A DNA stretch of 39,914 nucleotides. Origin: Phoronis australis (Eukaryota > Phoronida > Phoronidae). The notes under the pieces are model-generated. The model ran no database searches. It worked only from the letters and a program-made list of their open reading frames with translations, and had not been told where the DNA came from. Both the position numbers and the translations under genes were made by a program. The stretch spans positions 4,679-44,592 of the forward strand of contig NMRA01000832.1 in assembly GCA_002633005.1 (NCBI GenBank). The letters run 5' to 3'. Below, one piece after another: positions 1 through 10,396 of the stretch (within the stretch, counting starts at the first letter, position 1; every line of letters starts with the position of its first letter).

Positions 1-283
1 TGATTGTTGGAGATGAAGCTGATTTAATGAGCTTAACAATGATGTATAATACATGGTATATAAATCAAACTGGTTTGTTTAATTTTTGATTAAAACAATT
101 GAGTGTGTTAATATTGAGCTTGACCTAAAAATAGCCAGCCAGCTGGTCTGGACACTGTTTACAGTGTATATCACTACAAGGGTTTGGTGTTGACAGCAGT
201 GGTTAAATTCTACTACACAGAGGTCAGTGATATATCTACACTTGGTGGATTTGACATGAACCAACCTGGTACTGAAATATTTT

Positions 284-847
284 GACTAACGTTCCCCATG
301 GATAACGTTAGTCGATGGCATGAGTGTACTTTGATGGTGAATTCTGACTAACGTTCCCCATGGATAGCGTTAGTCGATGGCATAAATGTGCAGTGATGAA
401 TCCTGACTAACATTCCCCATGGATAGCATTAGTCGATGGCATGAGTGTACAGTGGTGAATTCTGACTAACGTTCCCCATGGATAGCGTTAGTCGATGGCA
501 TGAATGTACAGTGGTGAATTCTGACTAACGTTCCCCATGGATAGCGTTAGTCAGAATTCTCCACTGTACAGTCATGCCATCGACTAACGTTCCCCATGGA
601 TAGCGTTAGTTGATGGCATGACTCTACAGTGGTGAATTCTGACTAACGTTCCCCATGGATAGCGTTAGTCGATGGCAAGAATGTACAGTGGTGAATTCTG
701 ACTAACATTCCCCATGGATAGCGTTAGTCAGAATTCTCCACTGTACAATCATGCCATCGACTAACGTTCCCCATGGATAGCGTTAGTCGATGGCATAAAT
801 GTGCAGTGATGAATCCTGACTAACGTTCCCCATGGATAGCGTTAGTC
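284..847. repeat. 59-bp satellite of palindromic cores with partly inverted spacers
   Basis: Ten copies of a 30-bp imperfect palindrome begin at 284, 346, 405, 464, 523, 582, 641, 700, 759 and 818. The outer arms are GACTAACG and CGTTAGTC, and CCATGG lies in the middle. The period is 59 bp except for the first interval, which is 62. The nine spacers are about 29 nt long. Seven read GATGGCAT...GAATTCT; the spacers at 553-581 and 730-758 are reverse complements of that, while the cores keep one orientation. Some cores have CpG changed to CpA (core 3 on both arms, core 8 on one), consistent with methylation-driven decay. I see no coding capacity. It lies upstream of, or within an intron of, the RMDN-family gene. 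Confidence 0.95.
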
Positions 848-899
848 GATGGTGTTCATCTACAAAGGAGAATTGCAACTAATATTTTCCTTGGCACAA

Positions 900-1060
900 A
901 ACTACATTATAGAATTTTGACATTAGTCAAACAACACATTGGAGTATTCTGACTAACTGACGTTAGTTTGAAGCAAAAAAGCTTTCAATCACTTAGTATT
1001 AGTTAGTTTGACCAGTTTCAGCTAGTTTTGCATAAGCATTTTGACTAACGTTGAATCATG
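900..1060. repeat. decayed fragments of the palindromic satellite
   Basis: Motifs such as GACATTAGTC, CTGACTAACTGACGTTAG and TTGACTAACGTTG recur here without the 59-bp phasing. They look like degenerate satellite margins between the array and the first visible exon. Confidence 0.5.
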
Positions 1061-1300
1061 ATTTAATGAAAAACTCAAAATGTGGAATGCCACTTGAAAA
1101 AATAATTGCCAGTTGAAATAATAACATGTTTATTATGCTATTTTACAAAATTTCAAAATGTCTGTCTCATTGCTAAATAGTTCTGACGTAAAGTGTCTCA
1201 AGGTCTGGCAGAGTTTGAGTGGTGTTCTGCCAGTGCCTAGTTCAGTTTGTTTTGAAAAGTTTTACCTTGTTGTATTTAAATGTCAAACTCTAAATTCCAG

Positions 1301-1399
1301 GTCTATTCTTTGACCTGGTTTGAAAGAAAGGTTGCTGCTGCTTTATTCACAGTGCCTCCTACAGCCACAATCGACGAAAGTCTGAACTTACTACTAAAG
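1301..1399 (+). CDS. RMDN-like exon a (33 codons)
   Basis: Acceptor TTCCAG precedes 1301 and donor GTATCA follows 1399; phase 0 at both ends. It encodes the conserved LTWFERK segment and the [11 protein letters not shown] loop leading into the next helix. Confidence 0.85.
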
Positions 1400-4300
1400 G
1401 TATCACTAATTAGTTTACAATTTAAACGGATTTAATGATTGTGAAGTAATAATGTGCAAATTTAACTTTATCAATTTTCACCAATAAGAGTCGTATAGCA
1501 TCATCCCCTCTTGCACATAAAGTTAATTGAACACTCGACACTGTTGTCTGTGTGGTAATAATTTTTATGCCTCCATATATTACGAGTGAAGGGGCATTTT
1601 GCTGTCATCTCTGTCGAAGGTCCCCGCATCCATTCGGTGTCCACAGCTGTATCTTCTAAACTCCTTGCAAGAGCTTTGTGGAATCTGTTTAGTGTCTTCC
1701 TATGAATGTGACAGTGAATGTTATTGACATTCAGATTGGTTCGATTACGGCTTTTTCCCCTTAGGGCATTTTTTTGCATTTAAATTAATTGCTTCTGTAT
1801 TTCCAAATTCCTTCTAATTCTATGAGAGTTGGCAAATAGGTTTCTGTTGAGGCAATGGTAGCATCTTCTCAATTTTGTGCATATTCTATGTAGTCTGCTC
1901 CACCTAGTGCCCATTTTTGGTACTTTCTGGTCTGTTTTTGGCATCCACCTCTCTTTCCATTGAGCCCCTCAAAGGATCGTTGTGAAGTTTGGCAAAGGTA
2001 TTCATATTGAGGAGACTGATGGGTGCATAATGGTCATTTCATTTTTTTTGCCTCTGTCTCAGTGTCTGCCATGTCTTCTTTTTTACGTATTTCAAATATG
2101 AAGTTTGATATATTTGTGCCTGTTGATGAGAGCGCAGCTATTGTTTTTGTATCTGTTTTTTGGTGTCCTCCCTATCTGTCAAATCACTTGAAAAACTATC
2201 AGATGTGCTCCATTGAGCATGAAAGACATTTATTTAATTTTTGTATAGACCTGTTTTGATGCCCCCTTTTGTTAATTTTAGTGTCATTTGCATTGTCCTG
2301 GAAGATCTACCAAGTTCTTTTATAAATCTTTGTGAAATTTCACATATAACTTTCTGTTGAGGAAACCACGACTGCTGTTGATTTTTGGACTGGTACGACT
2401 TCTGTGGCGCCCCCAGTGGAAAATTGTCATTGCGTCTGAACACCCTTTATATCTGTACTGTTTGTGTGGCACATAGTGGGCGCTCCATATTGCTCTTGCT
2501 GTTTATTAGAAAATCGACAAATATACTGCAAGTTTTTGAGAGTGTCCATTGAAATTATAAATAGACAACACTGTCATATCTTCAACCAGATCTTACTTTT
2601 GATTTTATCATTTTATGTATTATTTATTGGTATTCAATAGTAGGCGTTTAATTCATTGCGTGCAATCACTGTTTTACAACAGGTTGTTACTTGCCATTTC
2701 TTATTTTCCAGGCTGACAACCTAAGAGATGAAGAGAATAAATTAAAAGAAAACTATTTATATATTGCTAAGGTAAAGTCGGTCAATTTGAACATCACATA
2801 AACATTGTTGTTCTATGATTCTTCTGCACATAATGCACTTGGTTGAAGTTCTGGGATCTGTTTTGTGAAATATGATTTGAGAGTTTGGGCACAGATTAGT
2901 GTTCCACTTCACAATTGCTCCAAAAAGGCTTAGTCACGTAATTATGAGCACGTCACAGTCTAGAAATAATTTTGTTGACTGAGCAATTAGCAATTATAGA
3001 GGAGGCTGTGTGGCATAGAGAGATAGGTGTCTACTTCCTTTAATCAAGGTTGGAGCACCACTGGGCACACTGACCCTTGAGTCAGGTCTCTATCTCTTCA
3101 GCTCACGATTCCAAGTGATCAGTGCAATGGGCCCACCTGAATGGCCTGCTTATGTCTGGTGCCGTGTGTACCAGACAGGCCACAATTATTTTTTTGATTA
3201 TCAATTGTATGTATATTCTCAGAGACTTTTCACTTTAATTTGATCAAGTGTGATTTAATAATTTTTGAAAATGGTTATGAGAAGACTAAATTCTGACTTA
3301 CATCTGAAGTCACTTTTTATGAACCAGACTTATGGACAGTTGGACAGGATGTTATGATTTTCAGACTTACCAGTTGTGTCTCAGTGTGCCTGTATCAAAC
3401 TGACATGCGGCGAGATTGCTTAATTTTTGCTGACTGAATTTTTTAAGTACTTAAAACATTATTGTCATACCTGTGTGATTTTTTATTGTGAAATTTGTTT
3501 GACTTAAAAAGTTTTTATTTTGCTTCCTCATTAACAGTCAAGTAAATTTTGTTTAAAGAACATAGATGTTATGTAATTAGACTGTCATTTAAACGCAGCG
3601 ATTACGCCTGATCTAAGATTTCTGAAATGTGGCACCAATTTGGAATAAAAAATAATGTTTTTTTTAAATTCAGACCACAATGCCGAGTTCTTGTTTGAGC
3701 AACAAACTAGTAGGACAGGCAATGGAAAAGGATCATTACTTGTACTCAACACCATGCGATGATATCTTTACCCATCATTAACTTCACACTTAGATTTACT
3801 TATTTCTTCCAGTGTTATATTGAGATGAAAGACAATGGTAATGCAGTACACTTTCTGGAAAAGGCAAATAAACTACCCTCAAAATCACAAGATGTAAGTA
3901 AAGTCTTGACCATTTTGCACGTACCATCCTATCTTTATCTTGCCTGCGAGATAAATTGCAAATTAATTAATTTTATTCTAATTTTCTTTCTCCATAGTTT
4001 CAATAAAATCAGATGACCTCAGTGGCATTTTGTCATTTTTGTGTGCCCAAGTAGTTTGGCATAATACTTTAGGTGCAAGTTGTCATGATTCTGTACGGGT
4101 GTCCACTCGGTCCTTATAATCTCTGCTCGTATTTTGATGAACATTCACACAAGGGTGTAGGCAATCACAAATACGGAACATGCCAATTTCAATCTGCCTC
4201 GACCCTTAGGGTCAGGGGGACAGGACTAAAGAATTGATGGATGGATTTCAGTGAAATGTGACATAGAGGTTTGTGACGACAATGTGCCAGCTCCAGTCAG

Positions 4301-5506
4301 TTTTCGGGCAGATTTGAACACTGCAACACCTAGTAGACATTTGGGACTTTTTCAGTTCTTTCAGTTTGAAGAGCTTTAAATTTCTAGATGATATCTAGTT
4401 GATTGGCAGATTTCAATGGAACTTGAAATGATGGTATGTGGTGGCAATCCGCCTGCACCAGTCGATTTGCAAGATGTATTCGACTAACTGCAGCATCCAA
4501 CATCATGTAGTGACTGTTAGAGTCATGACAAGGGGATTGTTCAGTCATTTGTTTGGGGGAAAGAGCATTTTTGGGTGATACCTAGAGGACGGATTGGTGC
4601 AATTCAGTGAAACATGACACGGAGCTTTGTGAGAACAAAATGCCCTCCACAGTAATTTTTCTGGCAAATACGAATATTGCATTATGGAAATCATGGCGGC
4701 TACCAGCTTTAAGCTGATTCCAACAAGGGCTATGCACCCTTGTGTCATTTTATGTCTATCTTTGTGTCTGCCAATCCCCATCTTACTGTGCTCATTGTGT
4801 ACCTAAAATTTCACTTGTCTGCCATGTTGTGTGCTAAATAGGTGAAGAATTGCGGTATGTTTGTAGTGTGAGCAGACGATGCCTTCCAATTTTCTGATAA
4901 ATCCCACTGTTGCTGTGTTCCGTAGTGACAATATTGCATTTTGTCATTTTATCGTTTAGACCAAGCTGCTTCTTTGTGAAGTAATATGTTGTTTTAAGAA
5001 AGGAGTGTGGAGGCAATTTTTCAACATTACTTTATTGGAAATTTTCTGAACTAGCACATTGAAATTAAACCCAATTATACTTTGAGATTTTTTATACAAT
5101 GCAGCCACACTAAATGTTTTATAGATTCTGAGTGTTGCGACATCCACCAGGGACAAAATTTGGTGCAGATGTTTCTCTTAGAGTAGTATCAGAAAGTCTA
5201 ATTCTTGTATATCACTCGTTCAAAGCAATAAGCTCAGGTATCACCCAGTACTTATCTATGCGAGAGTAATCACTGTTCTTTGTGAAAGTCACCCCACAGT
5301 TCCTCTTATTTTTGCTTAGAATGATGAATTATGGGAAGGAAACCCTTCCTTCTCACCACCTGGTGACTAGAAATTCTGTCTGCTGTGAAGGAGTCAGTCA
5401 TTTCCCACAATCCACTGCTCATCCAAGGTCACTTATTGATGTTTCAATGTTTCAGGATAGAGAAGCTCAAAGTGAAGTAGACACTTTACTAAAGAAGTAC
5501 AGATAA
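1301..5506 (+). CDS. RMDN1: RMDN-family protein (regulator of microtubule dynamics, RMDN1-like), 3' part
   Basis: Four exons, 1301-1399, 2712-2771, 3813-3893 and 5456-5506, all in phase 0, join into 96 codons ending in TAA. The peptide contains [13 protein letters not shown], then a TPR-like helix pair with [20 protein letters not shown], and ends DTLLKKYR. From family knowledge this matches the RMDN1/FAM82 C-terminus: a W-[FY]-[EQ]-[RK]-K stretch followed by a PP.[ST].T loop and the final TPR helices. Family members bind microtubules, and some associate with mitochondria or ER. The N-terminal exons lie left of the window. Family assignment is firm; RMDN1 rather than RMDN2 or RMDN3 is inference. 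Confidence 0.8.
2712..2771 (+). CDS. RMDN-like exon b (20 codons)
   Basis: Acceptor TTTTCCAG and donor GTAAAG bound a 60-nt exon in phase 0. The peptide starts [10 protein letters not shown] and ends YLYIAK, the first helix of the last TPR-like repeat. Confidence 0.85.
3001..3190 (+). repeat. possible tRNA-derived SINE
   Basis: The interval begins GGAGGCTGTGTGGCATAGAG. About 50 nt further on it has GGTTGGAGCACC, a plausible degraded Pol III box B, followed by a GC-richer body unlike the AT-rich intron around it. Spacing resembles a tRNA-like SINE head, but box A is weak and I see no clear poly(A) tail or target duplication. Confidence 0.3.
3813..3893 (+). CDS. RMDN-like exon c (27 codons)
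   Basis: Acceptor TTCTTCCAG and donor GTAAGT flank 81 nt in phase 0. It encodes [20 protein letters not shown], the second helix of the TPR-like hairpin, then LPSKSQD. Confidence 0.88.
4231..4690 (+). repeat. three diverged units of one repeat inside an RMDN-like intron
   Basis: Three stretches starting near 4231, 4400 and 4581 share an order of motifs: GA.GGAT, TTCAGTGAAA.TGACA, GG.TTTGTG, a CCAGTC-like stretch, TTTTC.GGC.AAT and a GCA.CA tail. They are clearly related but strongly diverged. A similar TCAATTTTCGGCAAATATCA stretch occurs near 37580, so the family is dispersed. Confidence 0.55.
5456..5506 (+). CDS. RMDN-like terminal exon d (16 codons plus stop)
   Basis: Acceptor TGTTTCAG precedes 5456. 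The exon reads [16 protein letters not shown] and then TAA at 5504-5506. A short charged helix ending near KY is typical of the family C-terminus. Confidence 0.85.
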   Translation, partial: DREAQSEVDTLLKKYR

Positions 5507-7121
5507 CCGAGCGGGCTGCAAGGTTCATTTCCGCCGTTTTTTTGTTATGTTGCTATCATTCCTGACTTGGAGGTGACTTAATTTTTTGTGGGGCCACATG
5601 TTCAAAAAGTGTTTTTGTTGCTGGATGAGGCATCTTGTTTACCAACATTGTTTTTAGAAATTTTCTTCAGTTTCATTTCACTGATTTGAAAAGTTATTTC
5701 ATGGTTACTATGTGTTGTCAATTGTAATACTAAGCAGGTGAAAACTGCTCATCCTAAAATGAGTTCACCTTCATCTAGTACTTAAGCATGGTTCATTAAA
5801 CATTTGAACTTGTTCATGATGTGCCAACTGATATCTTTATAGGTAGTACGGTATGTGCATTTCTGTGTAGATTTTATTAGTGAATGTGCATTACGCTGGC
5901 GTTCCTGGTAGCATAATTCTGAGTGAGAAGGGTCATAATTAGTCTGATTAGTCCGACTATATGTTTGATCTCCCTTCATGTCTCTCTTTTTGTCTGCAGA
6001 GTTCAATCTGTCATGTGTATGTTATTGTCCATTATTTTGTACTAACACAAGTGTAGTCAATTGCACATGTACAAGGTCAGCATTTGGTAAATTGGCATCT
6101 GCCAAAGAATGCCATACTTGCTTGAATCAGTGACCAAAACGTTCACATTTGGAATAACGGGGTAATAATTAAGCGATCATTTGTGTTTAAAACCAAAAAA
6201 TAATAAGTTCGGTACTAGGAATTGACTCTTGTGGTTCGTCAAGTTCGTGCCTTTATATCAACCACTTAACTTGCAAGAATTGGATAAGCCATTTGCAAAA
6301 TGTAGGTAAATTTCTATTGATCTCAGGGAAAGTGGTTTAGGTGCATTTATGAACTCATATTTTCTTCAAGTGGGCAACTAAACGTGAGCATTTAAAAGTG
6401 AAAATTTTTTTGTATTTACAGCATGTCATATTGGGATGGAGAGACATCGCACAAATCAATTACAATTATAATTCTATTAAAAAATAATAATTGTAATGAT
6501 AATAATAGCATTCAAGTTATTTCACTTTGGTTTTTTGTTTAGTATTTTCAATTAGACAGAACTTGATGTCTCAAATTTGTACCTTTTTATGTTGGAATTC
6601 CACCTATCAGTTTTTAAGAATGTTGCAAAACATACTTGTTGTCTTGTGAGAGAAGTCCTCTACTCATTTCCTTGCAAGCATTACTTGCCTAAATTTGACA
6701 CTAAATTATTTGTGGCAGTCATACACGTTTTAATGATTTCTCTGCAGGTATGCCCTGTGAGGGCAAAATTGTTATTTTTGTAATGTAAAACCATTTTTGA
6801 TTTTTATGATTTTTAAAAAAAACTTAAATGTATTTGTGTACTCATTTTTTTCTATTTTAATATTGTGTTGTGTTTTTGCTCAAAAACATAGTTTGCTTAT
6901 ATGTGCTGTGTTATCATCTTATCTTTATGTTAACTCTTATCTGCACTGAAATGTAATGCCACCTTTAAGTCTCCTATTGTTTCTCCTCATTTTCAGTGAA
7001 ATGTTTAGCTTCATTACACAAATTACCCAACAGGAATTTTCGGGCTAAATACTGAAAGCTAGTGGCTAATTCTAAAATGTGAACAATGGTGGTTTCGATC
7101 ATTGTGGTGAAAACATATCCA

Positions 7122-7127
7122 AATAAA
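7122..7127 (+). terminator. possible poly(A) signal for the RMDN-like gene
   Basis: A canonical AATAAA is followed by a T/G-rich stretch. It lies 1.6 kb past the stop codon, and an ATTAAA near 5796 is a closer alternative, so assignment is uncertain. Confidence 0.25.
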
Positions 7128-10053
7128 GTTTGGTCATACTATTGTTTTGGATTTTCTGCATGCCACGTTTTGTTTTGGAAGGAGTGTTTTTATTTGCTTA
7201 TACAAGTTACTGGCGTCGCCTGCTAAATACCTTGCAGAGTTTTCGTGAAATATGCCTGGTAGACATGTTCTTATGAATCTGGTGAGGAGTGTTGGCCGGG
7301 AACGTTAGTGGGTGATTTTCGATATAATTAACTATTCCGCCAGGCGAACCGTGGATTTTAAACCACAGTATTGAGCTACCCTGTTTGCGAGCATCATTGC
7401 CCCGATTTTGTCATGGTGGTGTGGTCGTACGATAATTGCTGAGAGATAAGTAAGCATCCACTGACATAGCCACGATGGGGCACAAGGGGGCCATGGCCCC
7501 ACGTCAGTTTTAAGATTTTCAGCGCGAGTAGAAGCTGTTGTAACTGGAATTTTCTTCAACAACCAAGTATTTCTCAGGGTGCGCTAGTGAGTGACCAAAT
7601 CAGCGGATGAAGCGGCGTACTTTGATTGCTTTAGGAACAAGTAAAGTAATGTCTTCACTTCTGTCTCCATTAGCTTCTTAATCTATTTCCAAACTGTGTG
7701 GGAAGAAATTTCTCTTGCACTGTCAGATCGAACGAAGATCGCGCGCTTTTATTTGTAAGAGAAAGAATAGTGTAACGAGCTTAAATAGTAATAAATACTT
7801 ATGTTTAACATTGTAATTATCGTTTTGGTAACAAGAATACTAAAATAGTTAAAATGAGAATACGTAAGGCAACATATCCGATGAGGTACTGTCTCGAAGA
7901 TGAAAAAAGAAATCAAAAATTGATGAGAAAGGAAAGTTGATTGAACTTATTTATTGAATTTAGGTAGTGTTGATGAGAGAATGGTTCATAATTTGAAAGG
8001 GCAAATACTGTTCTGCAGTTATTACAAAAGCAGAGAGTTCGTGGGGGAAATAGTGAGGTGTAGGGTACAGTAAATTGAGATCGAGGTAAGTAAATCAATT
8101 TTTTACTTGATATAGAAGAGAATTAAAAAGTAGAAATGGGCAGTAGATGAAAAGTCATGCTCAAATTAGATCAAAAATAACTATTGTTTTTACAATTTAT
8201 CAACTGGGAACTCCAACTCCTATACCTATCACAAAAGGAAATCCCCCAGTGATATTGAGTGACTGGATGACTTAAGCCGAAGGTGCAGTGTTTTGGAGTT
8301 TCAAAAATTTGTAAAAACAATAACGTGCCCAGGAGGAAATAACGGGTTAAATTATCAGTTCTAAAGTGTTTCTACCATGATGTCAAAACCCTTTACTTGA
8401 ATTATTTGAATGCTTTAAGCAAGAAAATCATTTACTCCACAGTAACAAAGGAGCCATTGATACCGATCTAAACTCTCTAAGATCGTCACAAAACACAGGT
8501 TATGAACCATTACAGAGTTCTTACTTCTCGTCTAAATGATATCATTGGAAAACAGGATATTGTAAAATATGTAAATATTACTCCTGGCCAGGGGCAATAA
8601 TATTCTATTTCTTGACTTTTTCAAAGCAATTATGATACAATAAAATGGGATTTTATTTTTAAGACAAACGCTTTTAGTTTTGAACACGTTTGTACACGAT
8701 GGGTACAAGACTTTTGTCAGTATTGTTTTCATTAAAGATTATTTTCCAACACAAAGAGACGTGAGACACGGTGATTCCTTGTCAACTGTTTTGCCAAACT
8801 CTTGAAGTTACAGCCAATTATACATACGAAATAGCAATATAATATCAGGTATTAGTGTTGAACTAAAATAAAGGACAATTTTCCAGTGTGCACGTGATCA
8901 TGCGATTACCTTACTTCTACAAGGAAAATTCTTGCATAAATTGTCTAATTTTTTAAAAACATTTTTGGTTATTGTTTGGGCTATACTCAACTGCTACAGT
9001 TGCTAAACATCCGAAGTGTGAAGGGTTATTATATTTAGGTTAAGATAGTGGATTAATTTTGCTGATGCAATAAACGAATGAAACCTGATCCTTCCATGTC
9101 AAAGTGAGTGATCTTTTTCCAGTTAAATCAAATAATTTTTGTTTTCTAGAAATATTTTGCTTTCCAAGATTGCTTTGGTCTCCGGATATACAGCTTGAGT
9201 GATACTTTACCCTTGCTAGACAGCACACTCAAAATTTCCGACGTTCTTTCAATTGTTGGTTCCTTATTTTAGAACTTTCAAATATCACCATATCTATAGA
9301 ACGGTTCATGTAGAAGGTGTTCTGAAAAAGATGAGATTATTTATTGAGGACACATGTGCATCTTGTGGCGCTTTTACGATGTGGGATGTAACTTCGTGAG
9401 ACCATTAGGCCCTATTGTAACGACGAGATTCACTAACTCCAACTCTTCTTAACTGCACCACTCGATTTAATCTTAAAACGGATGTAATTTTAAAGGCCTT
9501 ATTAGTATTTGTCAGTACTTCATGCTTTAGAGACCAAATGAATCCTAGTTATACAGAAGTTAATTACCAACTAGTGTATAATTCATGCTAAGAAAAAATG
9601 CCTTTTTTGACTGGAGAAACCCCCTTCTTACTTATCCGCATGTTCGTTTTTGGCCATGGGGATAAAATGACGGTCAAGGTGATATAAAATTCCATCTTTT
9701 GCTTATTTCTTAATTAATGAAATACCTTTTTGTACACTATATCTGTGTAACGTGCATCATACAGGAATATATGTAACATCTTTGTTTGGTGCCCACTGAT
9801 ATCATGCTTTTCAGCGCTTTCTGGGCTTTAGTCCAATTTTTACATTATATTTTTCGTGATAAATATCTAAAAATGATAATCGAATATGTTCTGTTGCTGT
9901 CAATCCAGGTTTTATCTGACATAGGGCTACTGTGTGGAATCGACCGGCCGATTGAGATCTGTCTCGACGCCGCGGCAATATTCTGTACACTTCAGGTTAA
10001 TCCGCGCTGTGCCGGACCCGTCTCAGAAATTAATTTTTCCGATAGTATCCCTT

Positions 10054-10122
10054 CAACCGTTCTAGATCTCAGGAATTCTCTGTTTAATATCCAACCGTTC
10101 TAGATGTCTGGGATTCTCTGTT
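10054..10122 (+). repeat. 38-bp period direct repeat upstream of COX7C
   Basis: CAACCGTTCTAGAT begins at 10054 and again at 10092. Each is followed by a near-identical stretch ending ATTCTCTGTT. The similarity covers about 31 bp per copy with a few changes. Confidence 0.85.
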
Positions 10123-10230
10123 ACGTCGGGCAATTCGAAGGGCAGTCCCCGCGAAAGTTTATTAACCGTGTCAGTGATCTCATGACATTCTGTCTATATC
10201 AACTTGAGTTGATTGTTTGTTTTACTGCCA

Positions 10231-10239
10231 CAAGATGGC
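10231..10239 (+). promoter_or_regulatory. YY1-like motif in the COX7C promoter
   Basis: CAAGATGGC matches the YY1 core and lies about 50 bp before the COX7C start codon. YY1 sites are known in mammalian COX7C promoters, so the placement is meaningful; function here is inferred. AAAATGGC around the start codon is a second, weaker match. Confidence 0.45.
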
Positions 10240-10288
10240 TCTGCAGAGCTGACCTAGTTACTTTTCATCCGGGCCTGTGAAAGAGAAA

Positions 10289-10396
10289 ATGGCTTCCGTT
10301 GGCAGACTAGTGCAGCTCACAAGACACGCCAGAAGTTTTTCAACTTCCACTGTTGCCAGAAGTCAACACTGGCAGCAGCACGGTGTTCCGGGATCG
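10289..10396 (+). CDS. COX7C: COX7C exon 1 (presequence)
   Basis: The ATG at 10289-10291 opens 36 codons ending HGVPGS before donor GTATGA. It encodes the targeting peptide and the short hydrophilic segment before the mature core. Confidence 0.9.

Larger units (their letters stand above)
5507..10230. other. RMDN-like 3' region and intergenic DNA, no gene seen
   Basis: About 4.7 kb of AT-rich DNA holds only short open frames with no recognisable domain or splice-consistent exon. AATAAA at 7122-7127 and ATTAAA near 5796 are possible poly(A) signals for the upstream gene. A GC-rich patch at 7478-7502 belongs to a repeat also seen near 39800. GC and CpG content rise from about 9930 toward COX7C, consistent with its promoter region. 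Confidence 0.6.

Noticed and set aside
284-847. CRISPR-like array (30-bp palindromic repeats, 29-nt spacers, regular period)
   Set aside because: The spacers are near-copies of each other, not unique, and two are simply inverted. There are no cas genes, and the window is spliced animal DNA. It is a satellite.
3001-3075. Functional tRNA gene
   Set aside because: Boxes are degraded, and I could not fold a cloverleaf with a convincing anticodon arm. At best it is a SINE head.
9786-10103. 105-codon plus-strand frame before COX7C
   Set aside because: It runs through the COX7C upstream region and the 38-bp direct repeat, with no domain; more likely chance.
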